Of a DNA stretch of 64,000 nt, positions 33,894 to 43,175 are shown one piece after another (within the stretch, counting starts at the first letter, position 1; each line of letters starts with the position of its first letter). The notes beneath the pieces were generated by a model. That model was given only the letters and a program-made list of their open reading frames with translations. It did no database searches and had not been told where the DNA came from. The stretch is taken from NCBI GenBank assembly GCA_030433805.1, contig JARUXA010000006.1, positions 164,220-228,219 of the forward strand, in the 5' to 3' direction. This DNA comes from Sphingomonas sp. PsM26. GTDB lineage: Bacteria; Pseudomonadota; Alphaproteobacteria; Sphingomonadales; Sphingomonadaceae. Made by a program: the position numbers and the translations under genes.

Positions 33894-36800
33894 ATGCAGA
33901 TCAAGCGGCTCAGGCTGTCGGGGTTCAAGAGCTTCGTCGACGCCGCCGATCTGCGGATCGAACCCGGGCTGACCGGAATCGTCGGGCCCAACGGCTGCGG
34001 CAAGTCCAATCTGCTCGAAGCATTGCGCTGGACGATGGGGGAGACCTCGGCGCGGTCGCTACGCGGGGCGGGGATGGACGACGTGATCTTCGCGGGGACG
34101 TCCACTCGCCCGGCGCGCGATTTCGCCGAAGTCTCGATGTTGATCGAAACGCCGGGTTCCGCCGGGCTTGAAGAGAGCGAAGTCGTCCGCCGGATCGAAC
34201 GGGGCACGGGTTCCGCCTACCGGATCGACGGGCGCGACGTGCGCGCCAAGGACGTGGCGCTGCTGTTCGCGGATTCGGCGACCGGCGCGCATTCCCCCGC
34301 TCTGGTGAGCCAAGGGCGAATCGGCGCGATCATCGCCGCCAAGCCCGCCGAACGCCGCGCGATGCTCGAGGAAGCCGCCGGGATCGCGGGCCTCCACGTC
34401 CGCCGCCGCGATGCCGAGCAAAAATTGCGCGCGACCGAGTCCAATCTCGCGCGGCTCGATGAATTGATTTCCGATCAGGATGCGCGAGCGGCGGCGCTGC
34501 GGCGGCAGGCGCGCGCGGCGGAACGCTATCGCGCGCTGTCCGACCAGATTCGCGTGGCAGAGGCGCGAATGATCTACGCCCGCTGGCGCGACGCGCAGGC
34601 GGCGGCGGATGCGGCGAAGGCCGAGGCGGCGACCTGCGAGGCACGCGTCGCGGATGCAGCGGAGACGCAGCGCGCGGCGGCAGCCTATGCGCTTGCCGCG
34701 ACCGAGGCGTTGGCGACCGCACGCGCTGCTGCCCAGACTTTGCGCGATGCAGCAAGCGAAGCGGCGCATCGGCTGGCGACGTTGCGCGGCGAGCAGGCGG
34801 CGGCGGTACGACGGCGTGACGAACTGGCCTCGGCGCGCACCCGGTTGGCGGAGGACCGCTTGCGCGAGGGCGCGCTCGCGCACGACGCCGCGGAGGCGAT
34901 TGCGCGATTGACCGAGGAAACGCGGACGACCGAGGCGCGGCTGGCCGAGATGACCGCGCGCGTTCCCGCGCTCGAAGCGCGACAGGCCGAAGCGGAGCGC
35001 GCCGGGCGCGATGCCGAGGTCGCGCTCGCGCAGGGGCTGGCCGCGCAGGCGACCGAAGCGGCGGATGCGCGCGTTGCCGAAGCAGCGCTTGCGGCGGCGC
35101 GTGCACGGGCGGACCGCAGCGCGCGCGATCTCGCGCGGGTGACGGCGGAAGCGGCGGCGTTGGGCGACGCGGCCCCATTGCTCAAGGACCGCACTGCTGC
35201 GCAGGAGGCCCGCGCGCAGGCATTGCAACATGGGGAGGATGCGCGTGCCGGCCTAGCGCGCGCCGATGCCGACGAACGCGGCGCGCGCGACCAGCGCGAC
35301 CGGGCGCAGGCGGCGCGATCGGGCGCGCATGCCGATCTGGCAGCGCTCGACAGCGAGGCGGCGGCGCTGACGCGCGCGACCAAGCGCGACGGGCGCGACC
35401 GTGTGCTCGACCGGATGCGGCCCGACCCCGGCTATGAACGCGCGCTCGCGGCGGCGCTGGGGGATGATCTGGAGGCTGGCCTTGATCCGGCGGGCGAGCG
35501 GTTCTGGGCGGGCGCGGACGCGCTTCCCGAAGATCCGCCAGCGCCCTCGGGCACGGTGCCGCTTGCCAGCCATGTCGTCGCCCCGCCTGCGCTGGCGCGA
35601 CGGCTGTCGCAGATATTCGTGGTCGATGCCGATGACGGCGTCGCGCTGGCGGTCGGGCAGCGGCTGGTGACGTTGCGCGGAAGCGTGCGGCGGTGGGACG
35701 GTTATGTCGCGAAATCGGGCGGCGCGGCGGCGGCCGAGCGGCTCGAACGAATGAACCGCTTGCGCGCGATCGAGGATCAGCGCCCCGCCGCGGTGCGTGC
35801 GGTCGAGTCCGCCGACGCAGACCTCGCGCGGATCGACGCTGCGATCGCAGACGCGCGCAGCGCGGCGGTGGCGGCACGACGGTTGCTCGAAAGCGCGGAG
35901 ACGCGCGCGCGCGATGCGGCGCGCGCCGAGGACCGCGCGACCGCCGCGATCGAGCGGATCGAGGCGCAGCGGAGCGATCTCGCGGGCCGGCGGGAGCGGA
36001 TCGAGGCGGATCACGCCGAAGCCGCCGCCGAAGTGACTCGCGCGACCGAGGCGCACGCCGCGCTTCCCGACGGCAGCGCGACCCGTGCGCGCGTTGCCGA
36101 ACTGTCGCGCGCGGCGGAGCATCGTCGCGCCGAGATCGCCACCGCGCGCGCCGACCGCGCCGGGGTCGACCGCGACCTCGGCAGCGCGCGCGACCGGCTT
36201 GCGGCGATGGCGGCGGAGGCGAAGGGCTGGCGCACGCGCGCCGGCGAGGCGGCCAAGCGGATCGCGGACATGGACAAACGCGACGCCGCGCTCGCGCTGG
36301 AGGCGGAGGCGCTGGCGGGTCGCCCGGAGGCACTCGCCGCCGAAGTCGTTGCGCTGGAGGCGACCCATGCCACCGCACGCACCGATGCGGATGCCGCGCA
36401 AGCCGCTGAACGCGCGGCGGATATTGCACTCCGCGCCGCCGAGGCGACCGCCGCCGCCGCTGCCGAAACGCTCGCGCAGGCGCGCGAGGCGCGGGCGGGT
36501 GCGGCGGCGCGGGCGGAGAATCAGGAATTGCGCCGGGTCGAGACGAACCGGCTCGCGGGTGAACGCTTCCAATGCCCGTCGGTGCTGCTCCCCGAGCGCG
36601 TCGGCTTCGACGGTGCGTCGGTGCGCGCCCCCGCGGAAGAATCCGCGATACATGAGAAACTTACCGTCGACCGGGAGCGGATCGGGCCGGTCAATCTGGT
36701 CGCCGAAACCGAACTTGCCGAGCTGGAATCAGCGTCGCAGGGCAATGCTGCCGAGCGCGAGGAGCTGGGGCTGGCGGTCAATCGGTTGCGCGGGTCGATC

Positions 36801-37307
36801 GGGACGCTCAACCGCGAGGGGCGGCAGCGGCTGCTCGCCGCGTTCGAGGCGGTTGACGGGCATTTCCGGCGGCTTTTCACGACGTTGTTCAATGGCGGCG
36901 CGGCGCATCTGGAGCTGGTCGACTCGGACGACCCGCTTGAGGCGGGGCTCGAGATCATGGCGCAGCCGCCGGGAAAGAAGCTCCAATCGCTCACCCTGCT
37001 GTCGGGCGGCGAGCAGGCGTTGACCGCCGTTGCACTCATTTTTGGCCTGTTTTTGACCAATCCTGCACCCATTTGTGTCCTGGATGAAGTCGATGCGCCG
37101 CTGGATGACGCCAATATTGAGCGGTTTTGCGACCTGCTCGACGTCATGACGCGCGAGACCGAGACGCGCTACCTGATCGTTACGCACAATGCGGTGACGA
37201 TGAGCCGGATGCACCGGCTGTTCGGCGTGACGATGATCGAACAGGGGGTCAGCCGGCTGGTCTCGGTCGATCTTAGCGCGGCGGAGACGCTGCTCGCGGC
37301 GGAATGA
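33894..37307 (+). CDS. smc: Chromosome segregation ATPase SMC
   Basis: Condensin ATPase that loops and organises the chromosome. 1137 residues from ATG 33894, close to usual length. The N-terminal head has the Walker A loop GPNGCGKSN (31-39); long Ala/Arg/Glu-rich coiled coils surround a hinge at about 500-620 (DLEAGLDPAGERFWAG..VTLRGSVRRWDGYV); the C-terminal head has LSGGEQALTAVALIF and Walker B CVLDEVDAPLDD. The coiled coils are extremely Ala/Arg-rich, which keeps other frames open and creates long false ORFs. Confidence 0.96.
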   Translation: MQIKRLRLSGFKSFVDAADLRIEPGLTGIVGPNGCGKSNLLEALRWTMGETSARSLRGAGMDDVIFAGTSTRPARDFAEVSMLIETPGSAGLEESEVVRRIERGTGSAYRIDGRDVRAKDVALLFADSATGAHSPALVSQGRIGAIIAAKPAERRAMLEEAAGIAGLHVRRRDAEQKLRATESNLARLDELISDQDARAAALRRQARAAERYRALSDQIRVAEARMIYARWRDAQAAADAAKAEAATCEARVADAAETQRAAAAYALAATEALATARAAAQTLRDAASEAAHRLATLRGEQAAAVRRRDELASARTRLAEDRLREGALAHDAAEAIARLTEETRTTEARLAEMTARVPALEARQAEAERAGRDAEVALAQGLAAQATEAADARVAEAALAAARARADRSARDLARVTAEAAALGDAAPLLKDRTAAQEARAQALQHGEDARAGLARADADERGARDQRDRAQAARSGAHADLAALDSEAAALTRATKRDGRDRVLDRMRPDPGYERALAAALGDDLEAGLDPAGERFWAGADALPEDPPAPSGTVPLASHVVAPPALARRLSQIFVVDADDGVALAVGQRLVTLRGSVRRWDGYVAKSGGAAAAERLERMNRLRAIEDQRPAAVRAVESADADLARIDAAIADARSAAVAARRLLESAETRARDAARAEDRATAAIERIEAQRSDLAGRRERIEADHAEAAAEVTRATEAHAALPDGSATRARVAELSRAAEHRRAEIATARADRAGVDRDLGSARDRLAAMAAEAKGWRTRAGEAAKRIADMDKRDAALALEAEALAGRPEALAAEVVALEATHATARTDADAAQAAERAADIALRAAEATAAAAAETLAQAREARAGAAARAENQELRRVETNRLAGERFQCPSVLLPERVGFDGASVRAPAEESAIHEKLTVDRERIGPVNLVAETELAELESASQGNAAEREELGLAVNRLRGSIGTLNREGRQRLLAAFEAVDGHFRRLFTTLFNGGAAHLELVDSDDPLEAGLEIMAQPPGKKLQSLTLLSGGEQALTAVALIFGLFLTNPAPICVLDEVDAPLDDANIERFCDLLDVMTRETETRYLIVTHNAVTMSRMHRLFGVTMIEQGVSRLVSVDLSAAETLLAAE

Positions 37308-37365
37308 AACGGTCGGGGCGGCTTTTCGGGTAGCATCTGTCCCGCAAACGACGACATAGGGTTCG

Positions 37366-38430
37366 ATGCGCGATCCCCTTCACCTCCGCCCGGTCCAGTT
37401 CGTCGACACCCCCGTCGGCCGTGATGGCGAGGTCGCTCGGCTCGCGGGCGGAATGCTGTGGTTCGCGGCCTATGCGGTGATCGAAGGCAGTCGCCGTCGC
37501 ACCGTGCCGATCACCGCGCTGGCCGATCTGCTACAGGACGACCGCGCCGCACGGCTCCACGCCCGGATCACTGCGCCGCGCGTCGCGCTGACGCTCGGGG
37601 AGCGGACACTGCGGTTCGATCAGCCGTCGGTCGCCGCGATCCTCAACGTAACACCCGACAGCTTCTCCGACGGCGGTACGCATGGCGGAGACCCGGCGGA
37701 GGCGGCGTCGGCTGGGGTTGCGATGGCCGCGGCGGGTGCCGCAATCATCGACGTGGGGGGCGAATCGACCCGCCCCGGTGCGCCGGTCGTGTGGGAAGGC
37801 GACGAGATCACGCGCGTCGTGCCGGTGATCGAACGGCTCGCGCGGAGCGGGACGCTGGTATCGATCGACACGCGCAAGGCCGCGGTGATGGAAGCCGCGC
37901 TCGCGGCAGGCGCTGCGATCGTCAACGATGTCGCTGCACTCCTCTGGGACGATCGCGCGCTGGAGGTGGTAGCCCGCGCCGGGTGCCCGGTTGTTCTGAT
38001 GCATTCGCCTGATCCCAGAAGCGGGGGCCACGGTGCGCACGGCTATCGCGACGTGCTGACCGACGTGTTCGACTGGCTGGAAGCGCGGATCGATGCGGTG
38101 GTGGCGGGTGGCGTCGATCGTGCGCGGATCATCGTCGATCCCGGTATTGGCTTCGGCAAGACGCTCGCGGAGAACCTCGCCTTGCTCAACGGGCTGGCGA
38201 TCTTCCACGGCCTGGGGTGCCCGATCCTGCTCGGCGCGAGCCGCAAGCGAATGATCGGCGCGCTATCGAACGAAGCAGCGGCGGATGCGCGACTGGGCGG
38301 ATCGATCGCGCTCGCGCTGAAGGGCGTCGAGGCGGGCGCGCAATTGCTTCGCGTCCACGACGTCGCCGAAACGGTCCAGGCGGTGCGCGTGTGGCGCGGA
38401 CTGCGCGATCAGGCACTGGTGGCCCGCTAA
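37366..38430 (+). CDS. folP: Dihydropteroate synthase
   Basis: Condenses pterin diphosphate with p-aminobenzoate in folate synthesis; target of sulfonamides. 354 residues: an N-terminal extension of about 90 residues precedes the TIM barrel, which has ILNVTPDSFSDGG, DVGGESTRPGAPV, SIDTRKAAV, VNDVAAL, DPGIGFGKTLAEN and LLGASRKRMIG. The extension (FVDTPVGRDGEVARLAGGMLWFAAYAV) is known from related alphaproteobacteria but its role is unclear. Start ATG 37366, 58 bases after smc, probably cotranscribed. Confidence 0.94.
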   Translation: MRDPLHLRPVQFVDTPVGRDGEVARLAGGMLWFAAYAVIEGSRRRTVPITALADLLQDDRAARLHARITAPRVALTLGERTLRFDQPSVAAILNVTPDSFSDGGTHGGDPAEAASAGVAMAAAGAAIIDVGGESTRPGAPVVWEGDEITRVVPVIERLARSGTLVSIDTRKAAVMEAALAAGAAIVNDVAALLWDDRALEVVARAGCPVVLMHSPDPRSGGHGAHGYRDVLTDVFDWLEARIDAVVAGGVDRARIIVDPGIGFGKTLAENLALLNGLAIFHGLGCPILLGASRKRMIGALSNEAAADARLGGSIALALKGVEAGAQLLRVHDVAETVQAVRVWRGLRDQALVAR

Positions 38431-38630
38431 GCGTCTGGTCGACCGTATCGATCCGTTCGTCCCGCGCGACGATCCGTAGCGGAAAATAACACAATCGTTA
38501 TACGTTCGACATGCGATGCCGCCTACCGGCAGCGCGCGGAGGACGTGCCTTTGGCGCAGTGCTTCCGTTCTGAACCTAATCGCAGCGCGTTCGTATCGCA
38601 CTGCAACATCGCAACGCCTGGAGGAAATTC

Positions 38631-39515
38631 ATGATCATCGACGCAGTCCCGCGATATCGGCAGATCGTCGCCGAAGTGTGGCGGCCGCTGCTCGCGCTGT
38701 TCGTGTGGGACGTGATCGTCACGGTCACTTATTACATCTTGCCGTTCAAGGCGCCGTCGCTGCCGCTGACGCTGTTCGGTTCGGCGCTTGCGCTGTTCCT
38801 CGGGTTCCGCAGCACCTCGGCGTATGAACGCTGGTGGGAAGGGCGTGAACTGTGGGGGCGGATGATCAACGCGTCGCGCAGCCTGTCGCGTGCGGCGCGC
38901 AGCTACCTGCCCGATGAAGAAGGGCGCGACCTGCAGCGTGCGATCATCCTGCGCCAGATCACCTATGTCCATGTGCTCCGTTGCCAGTTGCGCAAGCAGG
39001 ACACGCGGGCGGAAGCGCTGCGGTTCCTGTCGCCTGACGAGGCCAAGCCTCCGCTTGCGCGCAACAACGTCGCCAACGGCATCCTCGACGGCACCGGCCG
39101 CCGGGTCGATCAGGCGCGGCAGAAGGGGTGGATCGACACGATCCAGCAGGCGTCGATCGAGCGCGTGCTGGTCGACATCGCCAATGCCCAGGGCGGGATG
39201 GAGCGGCTGAAGAACACGCCGCTGCCCAACCAGTATCGCTTCTTCCCTGAATTCTTCGCGCGGCTGTTCTGCATCCTGCTCCCGATCGGACTGGTCGAGA
39301 CGCTGGGGTTCGCGACGCCGATAGGATCGACGGTCGCTGGCCTGATGTTCCTCGCAGTCCTCAAGATCGGCGACGATCTGGTCGATCCGTTCGCCGACAC
39401 CGTTCACGACGTGCCGCTGACCGCGATGTGCACCACGGTCGAGATCGACTTGCTGCAGGCTCTTGGCGAACCAGCCCCCGAGCCGGTCAAGCCGGTCAAG
39501 GGCATCCTCTGGTAA
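38631..39515 (+). CDS. Bestrophin-family (UPF0187) membrane channel protein
   Basis: 294 residues. The early LLALFVWDVIVTVTYYILPFKAPSLPLTLFGSALALFLGFRSTSAYERWWEGRELWG contains the bestrophin hallmark F-R-x-x-x-A-Y-x-R-W-W-E; a second pair of hydrophobic segments lies near 220-255. Bacterial bestrophins form pentameric cation- or anion-selective pores. A CTGGAGGAAATTC ribosome site precedes the ATG. It stands alone between folP and the convergent NtrC-type regulator. Confidence 0.9.
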   Translation: MIIDAVPRYRQIVAEVWRPLLALFVWDVIVTVTYYILPFKAPSLPLTLFGSALALFLGFRSTSAYERWWEGRELWGRMINASRSLSRAARSYLPDEEGRDLQRAIILRQITYVHVLRCQLRKQDTRAEALRFLSPDEAKPPLARNNVANGILDGTGRRVDQARQKGWIDTIQQASIERVLVDIANAQGGMERLKNTPLPNQYRFFPEFFARLFCILLPIGLVETLGFATPIGSTVAGLMFLAVLKIGDDLVDPFADTVHDVPLTAMCTTVEIDLLQALGEPAPEPVKPVKGILW

Positions 39516-39522
39516 GACGCGA

Positions 39523-40947
39523 TCAAGCGGCGGCGTTGTCGATCCCGAGCTCGCCGAGCTTGCGATACAGCGTCGACCGCCCGATCCCGAGCCGCCGGGC
39601 AACCTCGGTCATCCGCCCGCGATAATGGCCGATCGCGAGGCGGATGACGTCCGCCTCGATGTCATCGAGCGCGCGCAGATTGCCGTCCGCATGGAACAGC
39701 GTGATTCCGCCCGACGTGCCGAGCGGAGCTTGCGAGGGTGATGCGGGCCGTTTGCCGCCGAGCGCCGCGATCTGCGGAAAATCGGCTTGGGTCAATGCGT
39801 CGCCATCACACAGTACGGCTGCGCGGAAGAGCGCGTTCTGCAACTGGCGCACGTTCCCCGGCCAGTCATAGCGGCCGAGCAGCGCGAGCGCGTCGTCGGT
39901 GATGCCGAGCTGACGTAACCCCGGCTGTTGCGCGATCCGTGCCATCAGGTGCCGCGCGAGCGCGGGGATGTCGCCGGTGCGTTCGCGCAGCGGCGGGATC
40001 GTCACCTGGACGACGTTGAGCCGGTAATAAAGGTCTTCGCGGAAGCGTCCGGCCTCGACTTCGTCGGTCAGCCGCTTGTTGGTCGCGGCGATGACGCGGA
40101 CGTCGACTTCGCGCACCTGCCGTGCGCCGAGCGGCTGGATTTCGCCCGACTGGAGCACGCGCAACAGCTTCACCTGCGCTTCGATCGGCATTTCGCCGAT
40201 TTCGTCGAGGAACAGCGTACCGCCGTCAGCCTCCTGGAAGCGACCGGTCTTGCGTTCGAACGCGCCGGTGAACGCGCCCTTTTCGTGGCCGAACAATTCG
40301 CTTTCGACGAGATTGGCCGGGATCGCACCGCAATTGACCGCGATCATCGGTTTCTTGCCGCGCGGCGAGGCGGCGTGGATCGCCTCGGCGACGACTTCCT
40401 TGCCGACGCCGCTTTCACCTTCGAGCAGAACCGGCACGCGTGCACGCGCAGCCTTGGCGGCGATCGCAAGTGCCGCGCGGAAATCGGGGGCGGAACCGAC
40501 GATCTCGTCGAACGCCAGCAGTGCCGGAATCTTCTCGGTCAACGGGCGCAATTCGCCCGCGACCTTGTCGGCGACCGCGGCATCGAGCGCGGCGAGCAGG
40601 CGTTCGGGCGCGAGCGGCTTGACCAGGAAGTCGGTCGCGCCCGAGCGCATCGCATGGACGGCCTGTGCGACCGACCCGTTCGCGGTCAGCAGCAACAGCG
40701 GTAGCGCAGGGCGGCGGGTGCGGAATTCGGCGATCAGCGCGGTCGGGTCCGCCTCCGGTGCCCAATGGTCCATCAGGATCGCATCGAGCTGCAAGCCCTC
40801 CGGCGAGGCGAGCATCGCGATCGCGGTCTCACCGTCGTTGGCGAAGATCGCACGCCATCCGCGCCGCGCGGCGATCGCCGCGATCAGCCTGCGCTGCGCG
40901 GGTTCGTCGTCGATCAGCATCAGCAGGCGTTGGCCGTTTCGCGTCAT
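39523..40947 (-). CDS. Sigma-54-dependent response regulator (NtrC family)
   Basis: 474 residues from ATG 40947. Receiver domain 1-120 with phospho-acceptor Asp at about 60 (ILMDHW) and the Lys in FLVKPL; AAA+ domain with Walker A GESGVGKE (177-184), the sigma-54-contacting GAFTGA loop (224-229) and Walker [14 protein letters not shown]-terminal Fis-type helix-turn-helix ([33 protein letters not shown]). All activator elements are intact. No histidine kinase is adjacent, so its partner and targets are unknown. GTG 40965 is a less likely start because GGGGAAG sits just before 40947. Confidence 0.92.
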   Translation of the reverse strand: MTRNGQRLLMLIDDEPAQRRLIAAIAARRGWRAIFANDGETAIAMLASPEGLQLDAILMDHWAPEADPTALIAEFRTRRPALPLLLLTANGSVAQAVHAMRSGATDFLVKPLAPERLLAALDAAVADKVAGELRPLTEKIPALLAFDEIVGSAPDFRAALAIAAKAARARVPVLLEGESGVGKEVVAEAIHAASPRGKKPMIAVNCGAIPANLVESELFGHEKGAFTGAFERKTGRFQEADGGTLFLDEIGEMPIEAQVKLLRVLQSGEIQPLGARQVREVDVRVIAATNKRLTDEVEAGRFREDLYYRLNVVQVTIPPLRERTGDIPALARHLMARIAQQPGLRQLGITDDALALLGRYDWPGNVRQLQNALFRAAVLCDGDALTQADFPQIAALGGKRPASPSQAPLGTSGGITLFHADGNLRALDDIEADVIRLAIGHYRGRMTEVARRLGIGRSTLYRKLGELGIDNAAA

Positions 40948-41123
40948 GCTCTTCCCCGAATTCACTCTGTTTGGAGCGATTCTGTAACGGCAAGATGTAA
41001 AAGCCGCCTTAAACGACCCAGCCCGGGACGAACGAGACAGGCCGTGCCGAATAATTGCGGGGGTTGAGGGGTTGCGTGGCGCGAGCTAAGCACGGGAAGA
41101 ACAAAAAGGTGAGGAACGAACCG

Positions 41124-41252
41124 ATGGCGAACGAGGGCGATCTGCAAGTCCACCGCGCGACTTACACCAAGGTCATCGGGGTCCTCAAATATGGAGCGGT
41201 TGCCTGCTTCATCATCGCGTTTGCGGTGGTGTGGCTGATCTCGGGCAAGTAG
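41124..41252 (+). CDS. aa3-type cytochrome c oxidase subunit IV
   Basis: 42-residue single-pass membrane peptide: MANEGDLQVHRATYTKVIG then LKYGAVACFIIAFAVVWLI. This matches the tiny bacterial aa3-oxidase subunit IV family (a soluble charged head and one helix) of alphaproteobacteria. A GAGGAAC ribosome site is eight bases upstream. The pntAA start follows after two bases, so the peptide leads the transhydrogenase operon, an arrangement that also suits a general small membrane protein of this operon. Confidence 0.85.
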   Translation: MANEGDLQVHRATYTKVIGVLKYGAVACFIIAFAVVWLISGK

Positions 41253-41254
41253 CG

Positions 41255-42376
41255 GTGAAGATCGCCGTTCTCCGCGAAACCGCCGAAGGCGAGCGCCGCG
41301 TCGCCGCCACCCCGGAAACGGTCAAAAAATTCATCGGTCTCGGCGCGACCGTCGCGATCGAGGCGGGTGCGGGCGGCACCGCGTCGATCGCCGATGCCGA
41401 TTATGCCGCGGCCGGCGCGACCGTCGCGGATCACGCCGCGACGCTGGCGGGCGCGGATATCGTGCTTGCGGTCCAGGGTCCGGATGCGGCGTCGCTCGCA
41501 GGGGTCACGCAGGGGGCCTGGCTGGTCGCCGCGCTCAACCCGTTTGCGGATCGCACGCGGATCGACGGCTATGCCGCCGCGGGACTCGAGGCGCTGGCGA
41601 TGGAGTTCATGCCGCGGATCACGCGCGCGCAGTCGATGGACATCCTGTCGTCTCAGTCGAACCTTGCGGGGTACAAGGCGGTGCTGGATGCGGCGGCGGC
41701 TTATGGCCGCGCGTTTCCGATGATGATGACCGCGGCGGGCACGGTGTCGGCGGCGCGCGTGTTCGTGATGGGGGTCGGCGTTGCGGGGCTTCAGGCGATC
41801 GCCACCGCCCGGCGTCTTGGCGCGCAAGTGTCCGCGACCGACGTCCGTTCGGCGACGCGCGAGCAGATCCAGAGCCTTGGCGCGAAACCGATCTTCGTCG
41901 AGAATGTCGCCGGGATCGAGGGCGAGGGCTCGGGCGGCTATGCTGGCGAGATGAGCCCTGAATATCAGGCGGCGCAGGCCGAGCTCGTGTCGGGCCATAT
42001 CGCAAAGCAGGACATCGTCATCACCACCGCGCTGATCCCGGGGCGCCCCGCGCCGCGGCTGATCTCGGCGGCGCAGGTCGCGAGCATGCGGCCGGGATCG
42101 GTGATCGTCGATCTCGCGGTCGAGAGCGGCGGCAACGTCGAGGGTTCGGTCGCGGGCGAGGCGGTCGTCGTTTCGGGCGTGACGATCGTCGGCTATCGCA
42201 ATGTCGCGTCGCGGCTGGCGGCCGATGCTTCCGCCTTGTTTTCGCGCAACCTGTTCAACTTCCTCAGTGCGTTCTGGGACAAGGAGCAGGGCAAGCCGGT
42301 GCTCGACGACGAGATCGGCGACGCGATCCGGCTGACGCAGGGCGGCAAGGTGGTGAACGCGCGGTTGCTTCCATGA
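41255..42376 (+). CDS. pntAA: NAD(P) transhydrogenase, soluble alpha-1 subunit
   Basis: NAD(H)-binding domain I of the proton-translocating transhydrogenase. 373 residues from GTG 41255. The alanine-dehydrogenase-like fold starts KIAVLRETAEGERRVAATPETV, with the RQD-type loop region SSQSNLAGYKAVLDAAAAYGRAFPMM and nucleotide-binding VFVMGVGVAGLQAIATARRLGA. In alphaproteobacteria PntA is split, so the membrane part is the separate pntAB. Here pntAA and pntAB are pushed apart by a repeat-flanked DUF559 gene that begins directly after the pntAA stop. Confidence 0.94.
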   Translation: MKIAVLRETAEGERRVAATPETVKKFIGLGATVAIEAGAGGTASIADADYAAAGATVADHAATLAGADIVLAVQGPDAASLAGVTQGAWLVAALNPFADRTRIDGYAAAGLEALAMEFMPRITRAQSMDILSSQSNLAGYKAVLDAAAAYGRAFPMMMTAAGTVSAARVFVMGVGVAGLQAIATARRLGAQVSATDVRSATREQIQSLGAKPIFVENVAGIEGEGSGGYAGEMSPEYQAAQAELVSGHIAKQDIVITTALIPGRPAPRLISAAQVASMRPGSVIVDLAVESGGNVEGSVAGEAVVVSGVTIVGYRNVASRLAADASALFSRNLFNFLSAFWDKEQGKPVLDDEIGDAIRLTQGGKVVNARLLP

Positions 42377-42827
42377 TCCTCCCCGGAACGGGGAGGGGGA
42401 CCGCCGAAGGCGGTGGAGGGGGCGTGCCGCGCATGCTCCGGCCGGAAGTGGCGACCGCCCGCACATTGCGGCGGGACATGAGCTTGCCGGAGGTGCTGTT
42501 GTGGCAGAGACTGCGCGGGCACAAGGTCGGGCTGAAGTTTCGGCGGCAGCACCCGATCGGGCCCTATGTCGTGGACTTTTATTGTGCTGCCACGCGGTTC
42601 GTCGTCGAAATCGACGGCGAAGCGCATGACCGCGGCGACCGCCCCGCGCGGGACGGCTCGCGCGACGCGTTTCTAGGCGAGAACGGCCACCGTATCTTAC
42701 GCGTTTCGGCGCAGCGGATCCTGCATGATCCCGATGCCGCAGCCGATGCGATCGTCGCTTACGTTGCCCGCCCCCTCCACCATTTGCCGGAAGAGGCAAA
42801 TGGTCCCCCTCCCCGTGCCGGGGAGGA
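42377..42827. mobile_element. REP-like inverted pair enclosing a DUF559 gene inside the pnt operon
   Basis: 451 bases. Terminal arms TCCTCCCCGG..CGGGGAGGGGGACC match in inverted orientation at 25 of 26 positions. Each arm continues into an inner hairpin (42400-42414 ACCGCC/GGCGGT; 42779-42804 ACCATTTGCC/GGCAAATGGT) and GGTGGAGGGGGCG. The left end starts immediately after the pntAA TGA; the right end stops 13 bases before the pntAB ATG. Same family as the element inside ligD, which lacks a gene. Mobility is inferred. Confidence 0.65.
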
Positions 42828-42831
42828 TTAA
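42433..42831 (+). CDS. DUF559 endonuclease-like protein (copy B)
   Basis: About 132 residues from ATG 42433. The core reads MSLPEVLLWQRLRGHKVGLKFRRQHPIGPYVVDFYCAATRFVVEIDGEAH, with candidate catalytic Asp48, Glu59 and Asp61 of the Vsr-like nuclease fold. The frame is also open to ATG 42373, which overlaps the pntAA stop, and a GTG at 42424; the extra residues would be encoded by the repeat and are Gly-rich. The last ~20 residues (HHLPEEANGPPPRAGED) are read from the right repeat. Clear homologue of the protein at 25039-25431. The gene interrupts pntAA-pntAB without breaking either. Confidence 0.82.
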   Translation: MLRPEVATARTLRRDMSLPEVLLWQRLRGHKVGLKFRRQHPIGPYVVDFYCAATRFVVEIDGEAHDRGDRPARDGSRDAFLGENGHRILRVSAQRILHDPDAAADAIVAYVARPLHHLPEEANGPPPRAGED

Positions 42832-42840
42832 GGACTAACC

Positions 42841-43134
42841 ATGGACTTCATCTCGATCCTGTCGATTTTCGTCATGGCCTGCTTCGTCGGCTATTATGTC
42901 GTCTGGTCGGTCACGCCCGCGCTGCACACGCCGCTGATGGCGGTGACCAATGCGATTTCCTCGGTCATCATCGTCGGCGCGTTGATCGCGTCGGCGGCGG
43001 AAGGATCGGTCTGGTCGAAATGGCTCGGGCTGCTCGCGGTGGTGCTGGCGAGCGTCAACATCTTCGGCGGGTTCGCGGTAACGCAACGGATGCTTGCGAT
43101 GTACAAGAAAAAGGAACGGCCGGTCGCGAAGTGA
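42841..43134 (+). CDS. pntAB: NAD(P) transhydrogenase, membrane alpha-2 subunit
   Basis: 97 residues with three hydrophobic helices (SILSIFVMACFVGYYVVWSV, LMAVTNAISSVIIVGALIAS, LLAVVLASVNIFGGFAVT). VTPALHTPLMAVTNAISS is the conserved PntAB proton-channel segment. Forms part of the membrane domain II with PntB. GGGGAGGATTAAGG, partly from the upstream repeat, precedes the ATG. pntB follows after 41 bases. Confidence 0.94.
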   Translation: MDFISILSIFVMACFVGYYVVWSVTPALHTPLMAVTNAISSVIIVGALIASAAEGSVWSKWLGLLAVVLASVNIFGGFAVTQRMLAMYKKKERPVAK

Positions 43135-43175
43135 CGCGGCATGGACGGCATAGCGGGCGGGCAGGGGGTTAAGCG

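Noticed and set aside
34059..36653. Several long open frames in smc on both strands
   Set aside because: Caused by Ala/Arg-rich coiled-coil codons; none has recognisable motifs.
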